Source of the DNA: Nymphaea colorata
Lineage: Eukaryota; Streptophyta; Magnoliopsida; Nymphaeales; Nymphaeaceae
Assembly: GCF_008831285.2 (NCBI RefSeq)
Contig: NC_045139.1
Location: 27,250,808-27,314,807, forward strand
Direction of reading: 5' to 3'
Length of the DNA: 64,000 nucleotides
The notes below the pieces were generated by a model. It was not told the origin of the DNA and searched no databases. It worked only from the letters and a program-made list of their open reading frames with translations. The translations under genes were made by a program, and so were the position numbers. Shown one piece after another: positions 37,930 to 50,469 of the stretch. Numbering within the stretch: the stretch's first letter is position 1; each line of letters opens with the position of its first letter.

Positions 37930-38500
37930 GGTTGCATTCTATTTCCCATAGACAGGACATGCTTTTAAATGCATCAATAGTGATCCGATGAAAATAAATG
38001 TAACTCAGCAACATTTTTTCCTTATATACTACATTCAACAGGTACTTACATCTAGTGTTGATATGTTCGGTTTTACAAAAAAATTTAAGGTCATTTGCAA
38101 ATGCAATCTGGCCTAGTTATCAAAATAAATGTCAATCGAAGCACTTGCTTATAAGACAATATCAAGATGCTTGAAAAATATTCTCAACCAAACACCCTCT
38201 TCCATTGCCATGGACCCAACTATCAACTTCCATGGTAGATAGGGCTACACTTTTCAGTTTCTTGCGACACTACAATACCGCACCATGATTGAGGAGAAAC
38301 ACATACCCAGGTGTGGATTTGCGTTCATAAGGGTCTCTTCTCCTATCAGCATATGTGTAACCCTTAAGCCGCAACTCACCATGTGACAACCCAACACAAA
38401 ATTTTTGGTGCCTTTTAAGCACAACATGAACCTCTTAATAGTCTTTCAATGAGCCTACCAGGGTTTGATTGATACCAATTGACCATCCCGAATGCATGGC
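37930..38500 (-). pseudogene. Copia RNase H domain, broken
   Basis: Minus-strand pieces NWYQSNPG (about 38470), ERKSTPGYVFLLNHGAV (about 38310) and SVALSTMEVDSW (about 38240) match the RNase H end of copia pol, where KSTSGY and ALSTMEAEY are typical. IDIYFDN and KTEHIN follow further left. Multiple frame changes and stops are present. Confidence 0.75.
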
Positions 38501-38686
38501 ATATGTCAGGTCATGCATACATTGTTAGGTACATTTAGCTACCGATTACATTTGAATAGGGTACATGACATTTGCATTTTTTCTTTTGGTGTCTTGGTTA
38601 ATAGACTATCTCCCTTATCCATGAAGAGTATCTACTACCTTGCAGTTTTGCATATTGAATCACTTCAAGACCTTAATATATGACTC

Positions 38687-39440
38687 CTATGAAAGAGTAA
38701 GAAGTCTTTTGGAGCAATATTTCTTAATTTTTATACACACTATAAATGTTGTTTCACCCATGTCCTTCATCTCAAAATGAGTATACAACCAGTCCTTGAT
38801 TGACTTGATTAACTTCATATCATTACCAAACAATAGTATGCCATCGATATATAGGAAAAAAAATTTCATTTTGTCATTTCACATATACAGAGTGGTTTGC
38901 ATCAATCATGTTGTTAGATATGTCAATCTCATAAAATTTTATGTACTATTGTCTAGATGATTGTTTAATCTCATAAATGGACCTTTTAAACTTGCAAACT
39001 ATGTGCTCTGCACCCTTTGCAACAAACCCTTTAAGTTATTTCATGCAACTTTTCTTGTTTAATTTTTTCGTTAAGGATACTGTCTTTACATCCATGTGAC
39101 TAAGTTTATATATAAAACCTTGTATAAGGTGAGCATAAATCATGTTGACAACTAGAGAAGATGTCTCATCAAAGTCCATGCATTTCCTTCTGTGTGTATG
39201 CTTTTGCAACAATCAGAGCCTTAAATCTATCTATACATTCCTTTTAATAGTAAGAACAAATTTGTTACCTATAGTCTTCCTCTATGGAGGAAGAACAAAT
39301 TTCCAAACTTTGTTGATTCTCATGGATCTCACATCGTCTTTCATTGTTTTCTTTTATTCTTCATTTTTAAAACAAGAAAGACCATTTCACACATACTTTG
39401 GGACATCAATGTCCATAGGTGCTGCTATCATAGCTTCACA
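38687..39440 (-). pseudogene. Copia reverse transcriptase, broken
   Basis: Minus-strand fragments match the copia RT in order: RKTIGNKFVL (about 39270), DFDETSSLV (about 39160), HMDVKT (about 39100), CKFKRSIYEIKQSSRQ, then FFLYIDGILLFGNDMKLIKS (about 38865). The last is the active-site box, normally YVDD; here it is YIDG, so the second Asp is lost. Stop codons interrupt it between blocks. KDMGETTFIV follows, as in related elements. Confidence 0.8.
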
Positions 39441-40239
39441 TTCTATCTCAAATCTACAACATGGCATCCATTTCCTTGTGCTTTGATAAGACACCACATT
39501 TAGGCTTTGACTCTCGTACGATTCACTCCCATTATTGTGAACCAATTGAGACAATACATCTTGTATCACAATCTCTCGAATGTTTGTCTTTTATGTTATG
39601 AGTCATCCAACTCATATAATTGAACATCTATGTCTATATATCCGTTCTTAGATAAATAATTTTTTAAGAATGTAGCATCCCTAAATTCTATCTTGGTCAC
39701 ACTCATGTCTGCATTTTCTCCTAAGAAGCTATAACACTTGGAGTGTTTACAATATCAAATGAAGATACATTTTTTTTCACTTGATCCTTGTGTACCATAT
39801 TGGTGAAAAATATTATGAATATATGATGCAAACTCCAAGGATCCTAAATGGCTAAAGTCAGGGGTCACCTGCTTGTCTATAATTCATATGGAGTTAATGA
39901 GATAGATTTTGTAGGTACATGGTTAATAATCTAACAGTCACCTTAAAAAGAAATTGGTAACTATGCTTGCACCATCATAGACATGATCATAACCATCAAT
40001 TTCGATTTTTTCTTTCAATAATATCATTTTCTTGTAGTGTGTGGGAGAGAGGAGCTATGACTTTGTCTATCTTTGTTTCTTTTATCACAAAATTCCTTAT
40101 TCGGACAAAATTCCTACTTCAATTTATTCGAAGGGCTTTGATAATTTGATCAAGTTGGTTCTCAATGAAGTGTATGATGCATCCAAATCAATCTAGTGTT
40201 TTAGACTTGTGGGACATCAAGTACACATAATAATATCAA

Positions 40240-40330
40240 TTGTAGTCATCAATAAAATGAAATATGATGCACCATGTCTAGATGTTATGCTCATTGGTCT
40301 ACACATATCAGAATGAATTAACATCAATAT
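40240..40330 (-). pseudogene. Copia integrase fragment
   Basis: The minus strand reads LIHSDMCRPMSITSRHGASY, then FILLMTT and, in a shifted frame, VYLMSHKS. This matches the start of the copia integrase core (HTDICGPM...FTDDYSR). The second catalytic Asp region is disrupted. Confidence 0.7.
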
Positions 40331-41639
40331 TTGAAAGGAACCCTAGTAACCCTCATGAGCGAGTCAACTCATTCTTTTTTTACCAATACCTCAAGAAAGC
40401 ATATCATATATATGCATCTACACTAACATGCACATGAAAACATTCATGGCTCACATATCAGGAATTTGAATTGGTATTTAAAACAAAAAACTGGCCATTA
40501 ACACATAGAACAAATAACTAAGTTTGCAGACAATATGTCAACATAATTGTCTTTCAAAATAAGTACATAGTCAAATGTTATCAAAGAAGAAACAAAGATT
40601 AAATTTCATCGAATATTTGGGATGTGAAGCACATCATGTAACAAATAGATCCCATTCACTCACCAAAACTAATTTGCAAGTATGGTTCCCACGTACTTTT
40701 ACATGGCTGTTATTCCCTATGAATAACTACCTTTTCCCCATTGTGAACTTTCAATACTTGATGAAGACACTATGATCATGCATCACATGCCAGTTGCTCT
40801 TGAATCTCCCAAGTGAAGTTGCGAAGCTTCCCACAATTGAAGCATTTTGCCTTATTCTTGCCTTTTGGCCACTGCACTTCCCACAACGTCTTTGTTTTTC
40901 ATCTTGTTTTTTCTTATTTTGTTTTTTTCATATTTATTCTTAAAAACTACCTAGGACCATCACCCTTTTTTATTTTATGATTGGGAGTCATCTTTGAACT
41001 TTAGTCATGTGAAGGTATGATCACTGGATTTGGTAGCTTCCTGACATTCATAATCTAGTAATAGGTGTCGAATAAGTCATCAGAAGTATTGATAATCTCG
41101 TTATATGTCATATTAATTTTCATATGCTTCTAACTATTCGGCAATGATATTATGACTGCTTAAATTTGTTTTTCTTTCATATGAGTTTGTCTTGTAGTCT
41201 TTAGCTTTCTAATCATGTTAGTCATTTCTCTAAGATGTTGACTCATAATATCTTGGTCTTGTTTATGATATGCATCAAATTAATAGCGAGGTTTCTTAGT
41301 TTAGTAGCTGATGTTCCTCCAAACATATCCTTGTAAGCTAGCCACATATATTTGGTAGTAGTGTACTATTCAAACTGGCGCAATGTTAACTTGCATTGCG
41401 CACAACATTGTGACTTTGCCAAACTATTTTTACATTTCAATGTATCATATGTTTTGAAGTCTTTTTGTGCTTGTACACTTTTTCTCTCAGGTCTAGTCAT
41501 GATGTAGTTCACTGCATCAAAAAGGCATCAGTTTTCTTTAAGGAAGATTGTATTTTTCTATGTCATATCATGGTTATCCCCATTCAAATTTTTGATGTTG
41601 GCCAAATCTAAGATTGATTTATTTGGTGTAGACATATCC

Positions 41640-42960
41640 TACATCACAACCATTATAATTATTTAATAGTATGTCACCAATGTATGTCAAAACTCATTGC
41701 ATATGTATGTATATTAACACAACACAATTAATTGTACAAGATTTCACATTAGGTGTAGGATCAAAATGTCACCAAGTTTTAAATCATCACCCACCGTCAT
41801 GGTAATCCCTAATTATACAACTAAGTTGCTCTTCTTAACTCTAATTTTCTACTGATGTGGACTCAAATAACCATGCATATAACACCAAACACCATAAACA
41901 TAATTAAAGAATTATTCCTTCATAAAAGATGAATTATAAAATAAAAGAAAGTTAATTTTCATTAATTTTCCAGTCAAGAAATAATGTCTGCTCAGGATTT
42001 TTATGCAAAAAAAGAGGCATAGTTCATTAAAAAATATAAATATAAATTGACCCACTACAACTATGTTTGAAAACTGCTCATCACCAAAAACCAATAAAAA
42101 TAAAGTGGATAGCTCAGTGCGCTTGCATACTAACTCAAAAAATTGTGGTTTTGGAGTTGGTCCTTCTAGCATGCTGTCACCCCACCGTTCCTCAAGCATA
42201 GTTGTCCCATCTTTCCATTCCTAAGGGTAGAGATATCCTCTCGAGCATGGACCGAAGTGCAAAATTTGAACGTGAAAAATTTATAGGTACTAAGGTGTGA
42301 AATTGGAAAAACATGTGCGCACCAAAGTATAAAATTTATAGGTTACTAAGGTGCAAAATTGGAAAAACATGTGTACATCAAAGTGTAAAATTTGAAGTTG
42401 AGAAACTTGTAGGCAGCGAGATACAAAATTGGAAAAAACCATGTATGATTGGAAACTTAGGCCTCTTGGAAATTAGAAAATTGGTATGTACTTGGATTGT
42501 GGAGACTTGTGCACTAATTGCTCTCAGATTTTAAAAGCTCTGAAAATTTTCTTGTTCAAGAACATGTTGTGGCCATTTCGCTGTGTGAGAGTGCGACTTT
42601 TGTTGTTCCTCTTATAAAAACATGCCCCAGTGTGAAGGTTTGTAGAGAGAATGCATTAATGAAATAGAGATTGGAGACTAGCATGGTCATCAAGGGGTAA
42701 ATTTCATGAGAACACATAGATGCTTGGACATGAATGGGGGATTGGCTTGTAATTAAAACAAGAACTTGATGAGGGATCCCCACAATCTCTAAATTTTATG
42801 GGAAAGAATAGAAGACAAAACAATGACAAGTTCAACTTAGGCCCCCGTATTCGTTTCATGATTGGAGAACGGATTCTTGAGGATCTCAGGTTTCTTACCC
42901 TACTATTATTCTCATGTTGACATTGTCCTAAATGATGTGTTTCAGTGAGATGCAATATTT
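41640..42960. other. Region between the copia and gypsy remnants
   Basis: Likely copia leader/LTR material on the left and the eroded end of gypsy gag on the right. It includes the short tandem repeat at 42245-42450. No intact coding sequence. I looked for a methionine-tRNA primer-binding site and did not find a convincing one. Confidence 0.4.
42245..42450 (+). repeat. Diverged tandem repeat, about 60-70 bp unit, three copies
   Basis: The phrase aaagtataaaatttataggt recurs in variant forms (gaagtgcaaaatttgaacgt, aaagtgtaaaatttgaagtt), each followed by aaattggaaaaacatgtg. Confidence 0.75.
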
Positions 42961-44132
42961 AGGATTTTGGCCGAGAGAAGGGTGGAATTTGCAGAATGGT
43001 TCTCCTCTTTTTCTCTTCATCTCTGGGAATATGATGCAAGTGGCAGCTTATAGAGGTTTTCTGCTAAAAGATATTTTAAGATATCTTCTCTCTTCTGCTC
43101 TAGTATAGTGAACTTCATGTCATACGTCCAAGCTGAATTGCTGTCATTGTTTGCCTTGGACAACGGTGCCTTTGCCTTCCTGTTCTCTCCCTTGTTTTTA
43201 CCATGCTGCTGACTAAATTGGTTCAGTTGTGCATTGAGGCTCTGTGGCAAAGAGGGTATGCACTTGTATTTTTCCTAGCCTCCTGTAGTCCTCTTTCTTG
43301 TTGTTATCATTGTTCTAACCCATATTTGACTGTAGATGGCCATTTTTTTATGGTTGTTTCAATGCGTTCAACCATCCTAGTTAGATCATAGAAATTCTCA
43401 TAGACATGTTGTATGAGGTGGTGACAAAATGTTTTTAGAAGCCCCCAAGGATCACGGTAAGTGCATGTGCTTCCTGTATTGGAGTTCCAAGTTTTAAACT
43501 TGATGTCTGCCACCTCTACTTATATTCTTTTTGATTAAGGTGTCAATGGTTGGCACAACTGAAAGATTAGGCTTGTAATTTTCAATGAATGCATTGCCTA
43601 CTTCATTAAAATTCTTATCTATGTGGGGTCAATGGTCTCTAGATACCATTGATCAGCATCCCCTTCCAACCTCTGTGGAAAACAAATGAACAAGGCCTTG
43701 TTGTTGTCTTTGCATTTTTACAGTAGAAAAGTTTGACAGATGAGTATGAGGATTCTCAATACCGTTAAACTTGCTGGATTTTTTTGAGAGCCCTTTGAGG
43801 TTCTCATCATTAAGACCTTTACAGAAGTCTCACCTAAAGCATGTCTTCTTACCTATGCTCTGTATCCACTAGACAATCTTTCCCATTTCTTCAATCTGAG
43901 ACTGAATTGGGTCTGTCACGTGCCTAGTAGAGGTCTACAACTCCTTGTCTTTGGTTGAGCCCTTTGAATTTTTACCGCTTGGTCCAGTTGATGTCCCATT
44001 GTTCATCATCTGTTGGATCATTGTTTGGATTGCTTGAAAAAGAGTGTGATCAACTTGAGGAGGATTTTCCTTTTCATTCTAGATTTTGGGTTCTCTTTCT
44101 TCTTCACCTTGTGGCCTTGTGAGAGGAGCCAT
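42960..44132 (-). pseudogene. Ty3/gypsy gag, degenerate (Tat/Ogre-like)
   Basis: The minus-strand start is ATG at 44132 (MAPLTRPQGEEEREPKI, then a stop). Next come LFQAIQTMIQQMMNNG and FPQRLEGDADQWYLETIDPT, the usual gag capsid core. STCTYRDPWGLLKTFCHHL and ENFYDLTRMVERIETTIKKW (43307-43513) follow, with an open stretch at 43017-43250. This order fits plant gypsy gag of the Tat group. Stops and frameshifts occur throughout. Pol is not present to the left, where the copia element takes over. Confidence 0.72.
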
Positions 44133-44399
44133 TGAGAGTTCTTATCACTATTTCACTTGAAAAAGACATGTTAGCATGAAAAGGCATGCGTTTATTGGAA
44201 AATTGAAGGGAAAATGAAAAGTCAAAATATCATTGAACTATAAATGTTTTTCACGACTTGGACTCAGTGACAATAGGAAGTGAGATAGACAGCTCCCACC
44301 ACTTCAAGTACACTCTTTAGACCTAGCTAGTTCTTCATATACAAAAATCTCAATCCCCAACAAAGGACCAGCTTGTAGCGGCGAGACTACAAAGGCCCT

Positions 44400-45570
44400 G
44401 CCACTCTTTGTTGTGCAGGTCAAAGTTTGTGATTGTACTATAGTGTCATTTGATCTGTAAAAGTCCATCTATCCCTTGGATTTCATGCATTTCTTTGGAT
44501 TATATGGAACAATGAAAAGCAGGCCGAGTAGAAGACTGTTTATCCTTCTATCATGGAACATGTAGGATGCCACCTGCTTCTTCCTGTAGAAAAAGCCCCA
44601 TACAATGTGGTCCTCCACCAACTATTTAACATTTGCTTGTATGCATGTAGTGATAAGAAATTGTCACATGTGGGCCTGACTCTTGGATGACATGCCTAAA
44701 AAACCACTTCTATAAGAACCAGAAGTAGTCCTCTATCATGTCAGAGCCTCCAGTGATGAATCATGTGAGTCCTCTATAAAGAAATGTGAGACTGACCATG
44801 GCAAGTGAAAGTCACTAAGTCTTGATATTTCCTCCACATCTTGAACAACTGAAGAATGTGCAGGTCTATGGTGCTATGTTAATTGGAGAAGATGGTGAGC
44901 CTTGCTATGCAGATCAACATCATTTCTCTAGTCATGTGCTGCAACTTAGGTAATACAGCCTCCAATTCCTCTATAGAGCCTCCGAAATATGCATGAAAAT
45001 CCACAAGTCTGAGGAAACAATGATCTCCTTCTTTCTTGAGATCCCAGCTCCTGATGCCTATAAGTATAGAGTATAGTTAGGTCCATGTAGTTGACAACTC
45101 TAGAGTTGGTGACGAACGGATAACTTGTTGAATCTCTAAAGTGTCATGCTGGCTTCGATATACCCAATATGTACGTAAACTCATCCATGGGAGGTGTCAT
45201 TTTTCCAAAGGGGGACCAAATGTGGATGTGTATGGGTTCCACCTCTTAGCCCAGGCATGTATCAAGTTGTCATTGATATGAGGAGCTGCTGATAGTGCCA
45301 CGGTCTCCAAACCACAGTCATCTAGGTGATAGGAAAAGACCTCCATGAACTACTCAAACTACTATAGTTACCAGCCTGGTGTGAGCCCATCTGTATGAAT
45401 GAACCTAGCACCTAGGTCACCTCTAAGAATAGAGTGTACAATATGGCCCTAGTAGAATGTCCTGATCTTAGTGACTCACAAAAAACAACATGGTGGGATT
45501 CATGACATACATGCAAATGTACACACAAATAGTAGATGACCAAACTAGGTGATGAGACTATGTCTATCAA
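44400..45570 (-). pseudogene. Gypsy extra upstream ORF with plant-mobile-domain-like stretch
   Basis: On the minus strand, upstream of gag, broken frames read HIVHSILRGDLGARFIHTDG (about 45440), then HINDNLIHAWAKRWNPYTST (about 45250). After a frameshift come GKMTPPMDEFTYILGI (about 45200-45150). The last resembles the GEMTPTLEDVSYLLGLP motif of plant mobile domain proteins, known from host genes and transposons. Ogre/Tat elements carry an extra ORF before gag in this place. A second copy lies at 62060-62450. The domain assignment is by eye. Confidence 0.55.
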
Positions 45571-46529
45571 ATTCAATCCAATAGGAGGTTCAAATTGAAT
45601 GAAAACTTTGACCTTTGACAGGTTGAGGAGACCCTAAGGGATGACACATGAATTAAAAATCCTTAATAGTTTTGACATGGGAAAACAAGGTGTAATCACC
45701 CCAAATTTTTCTAAAAGACTACGTTATTTTACACAAGCACAAAACCCAAGTTTAGACGCAATCCAAAATCAAACTCTCAGATCCAAATTAGATTCAAAAC
45801 ACAAGTTTAGATCCGAATATCCAAAATCGAGTTCAAAACAACAAAGTTTGGTGCTATAAGCATTGCGCACACATGCACAGACCTCTCCTTTGTTTTTACG
45901 CTTCGTCCTCGCACCAAAATATGTTTTGAAGCTTAAAACGAAGCTGACCACTCTTTTGTAGCAAAAAAAAAAAGGTTTTATACACTTTTTAAATAAATTA
46001 AACAAAAAAATAGATTTTTATGTTTTTATACGAAAACCCTTACTTCATATCATAAAGTTTAATATATATACATATATAAGATAAAATAAAAAAATGAGTA
46101 TCGCGTGGCGCAGTCGCCCGACCGTGCGACCATGCATCATGCGGCCGCGCGACTGAGTGATGATCGCGGTAATGCGATTGCTAAAAGCGATGGCGATGAG
46201 CGATAGGACCGGGGCCTGCACACTACACAGGCTCCATTTGCTTGTCAAAACTGCCCTTTGGGGGTGGTTTTGGTCCATTTGGGTGGGGAATAGCCCTGCC
46301 CACACCCCAAAGGGGTGTTTGCAGGGCTAATGTCCAATCCCACTTAATCAAAACCTATTTTTTTATGGAAATATCAGGACTTTCTTGAAAGGTCCTGACG
46401 CTCGAGTAAGTTGTACATCCTTTCAGTTTAAAAAATTGAAAATAATTCAAAATTATTTGAAATTCGCATAAAATGTTGTGAAATTTTAAAAAAAAAAATC
46501 AAATTTTGAGTTTTAGCTCCAAAACTCTC

Positions 46530-46537
46530 TATAAATA
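46530..46537 (+). promoter_or_regulatory. TATA box of solo LTR 1
   Basis: The context ctctataaatacccc is followed by a pyrimidine-rich leader at 46560-46680, as expected for an LTR pol II promoter. Confidence 0.6.
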
Positions 46538-46869
46538 CCCCTACAATCATCCCTCTTGGGCATAAGCTAGCTTTTGGAGAAACTCTAGTGCATTCTCACT
46601 TGAAGACTTAGAGTTTTTCCTTAACTCTCTTCCTCCATTTTCCTCTTCCTCTTTCCTTTTCATTTTTATTTTTTTTCTCCAACTTTGGGAGCAAGCTTCA
46701 TCAAGCTATAACTCTTCAAGGGAGCACGAAGAGGTCTCTTGGAGGCATTTTCTTCATCATCTTGTTATTCTACTCAAGGGGATCTATGATCATTACAAGC
46801 AAGGTTGTTCATTTTTCTTAAAATCATTTTCATTAGAGGTATATAATCAATATCTCATTTCATTTTTTT

Positions 46870-47420
46870 CATTGTTTTCTCTCTTTTCTTGAATGTAGCC
46901 TTGTTTTGGTTTCCTTGTTTTTTCTCTTTTTTATCTCCCATGGCCAAAAAAAGATAGCTCTCAAACTTCTAGTTTAGAGTCAAGAAGCTATTCTTGAGTG
47001 CATCGATAGTATGAGAAGATGAGATGATATTTCATTTTAGGATTGAATCATGCTCTCTCTTTTCTTGAATATAGTTTTGTTACGATTCTCTTGTTTTCTC
47101 TCTTCTTCATCTCATCATGGCCATATAAGATAGCTCTAAAATCTCATTTTCAGAGTCATGAAGCTATTCTTGAGTGCACCGGGAGCATGAGAATATCAGA
47201 TGATATTTCATTTTATGAATGAATCATGCTCTCTCTTTTTTCTTGAATATAGTCTTGTCGTGGTTCTTTTGTTTATTCTTCTTTTCATCTCCCATAGTCA
47301 TATGAGATAACTCTCAAATCTCTATTTTAGAGACAAGAAGTTATGCTCGAGTGCACCGGGAGCATGAGAAAATGAGATGATATTGCATTCTATGATTGAA
47401 TAAATTTTCTCTATTACTTG
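46870..47420 (+). repeat. Tandem repeat, about 177-bp unit, three copies, inside solo LTR 1
   Basis: The anchor cttgaat recurs at 46888, 47064, 47242 and 47417 (periods 176, 178, 175). Units share agatagctctcaaa, agctattcttgagtgca and gagatgatatttcatt. Copies are diverged by about 10-15% by eye. Confidence 0.88.
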
Positions 47421-48061
47421 AATGTTGCTTTATTTTGGAGATATTGTTCATGCATAGTTGCTTAATTTTTATATTCATATATGTGAATGCATGGCGAGAA
47501 TGAGAGTATGGTTTTGGACTTTTTATTTTTATGTTATTTTTTAAGGTTGGGGCTTGTCTAACTCGGACAAAACCCTCACGAATATGTACATTTTCATGTC
47601 ATTTTGCATTAATTTCCTTCTAATCTTTCAATTAGGAAACCTAATGAGCGCCTTATCATATGGTTTGATTTTCTACCATACCCAACTGTGGAAGAAACAT
47701 ATTCTCTTGTAAAAAATAAAATAACTATGTTTTTTGGTCACATATAAAAAATATTTGAAATAATGCTTTTCCAAAATATTTTCGAAAGAACCCTTTCTAA
47801 ATATTTTCAAAAGAACTCTTTCTAATGTGGCTTTGGAGACTTAGCTTAGACTCTTATATGAGTCCAAGCTCCCTTTCGGCAACTTGAAGTCATATGTTTT
47901 AAGTTACTTTAAATCTCATGAAGACACATATGTATATACATGTTATATACATATATGTGCACATGATGATTTCCTTCATTCTTCTCTTTCTAGGTGAATG
48001 CGTATATACATGTGTTCTATTTTCTCTCTCTAGAATCTTTTATTTCTCTCTTCAAGTTAAA

Positions 48062-48094
48062 TGTCTTCTTATATATATATATATATATATATAT
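48062..48094. repeat. (TA)n microsatellite
   Basis: A TA run within solo LTR 1. Confidence 0.9.
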
Positions 48095-48597
48095 TCATCT
48101 ATTTTTTTTCCTCTAAAATCTTTCTTTCTCTTTCAATCAATACCCTCTTTTTATAAACTTTCATATACGTGTATGTGTGATAATATATACACTTATATGT
48201 GCATTTCTTTCTTTCTTCTAAGAACTTCTTTTCCCCCTCTATTTAAATTAAGACTCCATCTTCAAAAGCTTACCCATATATACATGTACGTATGTAAGTA
48301 TGTACATACATATGAAGATACTTATCTTTCCCTCTTTTAAAATCTTTCATTTGGTGATCTTTGGAATATCTTTCTCTCTTTCTTTCTTTTTAAGGGAGTA
48401 TCTCATCTTTTTCATTCTTTTGAACATATTTTTCTTTCAAGAACATTTTCATTTACCGACTTCATTAAGATCAAATCTCAAGTAATGACCCAATATTGGA
48501 TTCATGCTTGATGGTCTACAACCCAAATCTATTTTTAAAAACTTTTTCTTCTTTATAAAAATATATATGATAATTATGAAAACAAAAGTCTTACATG

Positions 48598-48676
48598 TAT
48601 GTTATGGTAGGAATACTTGTCGATGAATGTTATGGTAAGAATGCTTTTAAATGAATGTTATGGTAGGAATGCTTTA
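48598..48676 (+). repeat. 28-bp tandem repeat, three copies
   Basis: The phrase gttatggtaggaat/gttatggtaagaat starts at 48601, 48629 and 48657, an exact 28-base period. Confidence 0.92.
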
Positions 48677-49243
48677 CTCTCTTCTAATCATATAGGATCA
48701 ATGCATTCATGCATTCACACTCACTTAATATCACTTATGATTACAAACACCACTCCAAAGAATTTATGTAAGATGAGATAGAGTTCTATCTAGGTAGTAA
48801 CCGAATTAGAGCAAAATCTCAAACCTACTTAAAGTCTTAAGAAAACACTAAAGTGACTTCAAAATGTTTTCCCAATCTTTCCAAATAATATTTATAAAGA
48901 TTTTCCAATTCTAGTTTTCTCCAAAATGTTTTACATTCTCAAGTAATTCTTCAAGCACTCTTTCAAAAGTTTGAAACATCAAACTTTCAATATTTTTCTT
49001 AAACACTACACTGCATATAGAATGAAGAGATGTTTAATCCAAAATGAAATGCATCAATAATAAACGTAGCCCTTGGATTGATTATCCCCGGCAAAGGTGT
49101 CGGGAATGGTCGATCCTCGTTCCGATAAGCGAGTCCCTTTCTCTCTCATTTTCAAAACAAAACTCACTTTTCTAGAGCACTCCAAAAACAACCAAATTTT
49201 GGGGCTGCGAACACAAGGGTGCTCTTGAATTCCACGACCAATT

Positions 49244-49259
49244 CTAATGAGGGCACCAA
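49244..49259 (-). other. Primer-binding site of the minus-strand gypsy element
   Basis: The minus strand reads TTGGTGCCCTCATTAG a few bases after an LTR end (...AAAATTACA). TGGTGCC or TGGCGCC after the 5' LTR is the typical gypsy primer-binding start. It points leftwards to the ORF1 and gag remnants at 45.5-43 kb, from which the solo LTR insertion separates it. Confidence 0.6.
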
Positions 49260-50469
49260 TGTGTAATTTTTTATGAAATGTAATTCCTATGAGTTAAAAT
49301 AACATATAATTACACAAACACAAATAGAATGCTCAAACAACATCCCTTAAGGACATGAGTTATCATAAACGGGATGTGTATTGATATGAAATCTGTAGTA
49401 GTTCTATACATCAAATATGCCTATATACTTGAACAACAGCTCCAGAGTACGTGGCATATACTCTTTCCAGTGGGTTCTAAGGTTTAAGTTTCTTTGTTAT
49501 CCTTGAGCACTCACCAATATACTGAGCTAATGCCTTGGTACAGGTGAGAGGAAGGTCAATACCTACCTCCAGTAAGTTGGTCTAGCTGTTGAACCATCTA
49601 GAGCTAATGCATATAGAGAATATTCCTCGACATGATGACCGGGACATATAGGTAAAAGGGAATTTAAAATATGAAACATATGCACGAAAGGTTGGCTTTA
49701 ATGCATTGTGGCATAAGATGGAGGTTAAAATCAAAGAGAGAGGCAAACAGTATATCAAACAACTCCTAATTAAGAGGGGTAGTATGTAACGTTATATCTC
49801 TATTAGCATGAAAAATCTCTCTCAATTCTAAGTCCTAATCATGAGGACACCTAAATGACTTTGAGGGTGGGGCAACATTTGGAACATAGAAAATTGGAAC
49901 ACCTTTCTCTAGTCAAAAGGGCACATGTCCCATCACGGTTGCCACTTTTATTTACATGTAAGATTTTCATTTTACATGCAACCATATAAATGAGATAAAT
50001 TACTTGTACTCACCTTTGTTTTCTTATGCGGGATTGTGAGGGATAAGGCATGATTTGTCTATACGAGGTCTGGCCATTACTAGTGCCTTTACCAAGGGTA
50101 ATTAGACTGACGACTAAACATAAATGTTTCAATTTCTAAGACTAAATGTCATCTAAAACTTAAAAAAGAAAACCTTAATTTTCATATCATAAATATTTTA
50201 AAATCTAAGTAGATTTTAAAACAAAGAGAATTTAATCTGATATTTTTTCATGTATGATTTATCATGGATTGATGCAAATCGATGTTTTAAATCTAATATG
50301 ATGCATGTAAAACTAGATCATGTTTACTTGAAATTTGGTCACTACCAGGACTCAAGTAAAGCCGTGAACCTATCAAGGGGACATTGGATCCAAATCCAAG
50401 AATTTATAATTATGATATGCAATATTTCATGTAATTCTTATTCTAAGTTTAGAAGGTCATGCATATTCC

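Larger units (their letters stand above)
37930..41640 (-). mobile_element. Decayed Ty1/copia retrotransposon
   Basis: Read on the minus strand, the domains appear in copia order. A gag start (MSTPNKSILDLANIKNLNG) begins at 41635. A degenerate zinc knuckle (KAKCFNCGKLRNF) lies near 40807-40860 and an integrase stretch near 40240-40330. Reverse transcriptase spans about 39440-38690 and RNase H with the C-terminal region about 38500-37930. Integrase before reverse transcriptase defines copia rather than gypsy. Stops and frameshifts break every domain, so it cannot be active. Motif style resembles the TNT/Tork-type lineages. I could not define flanking LTRs. Confidence 0.8.
45691..49213 (+). mobile_element. 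Solo LTR of a gypsy-type element, with 5-bp target duplication
   Basis: The LTR begins TGTAATCACCCCAAA and ends GGGGCTGCGAACA. The 5-bp repeat caagg lies immediately on both sides (45686-45690 and 49214-49218). No internal domain is present, so recombination between the two LTRs probably removed it. A TATA box at 46530 shows plus orientation. The 3523-bp length is large, as in Tat/Ogre-type LTRs. Removing it restores the leader of the surrounding minus-strand element. Confidence 0.82.

Noticed and set aside
43203-43391. Plus-strand frame opposite gypsy gag
   Set aside because: The opposite strand carries recognisable gag motifs, so this frame is the antisense shadow.
47918-48340. 140-codon plus frame with many aromatic and Ile residues
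   Set aside because: It lies inside solo LTR 1, is driven by TA and CT low-complexity sequence, and has no domain or splice partner.
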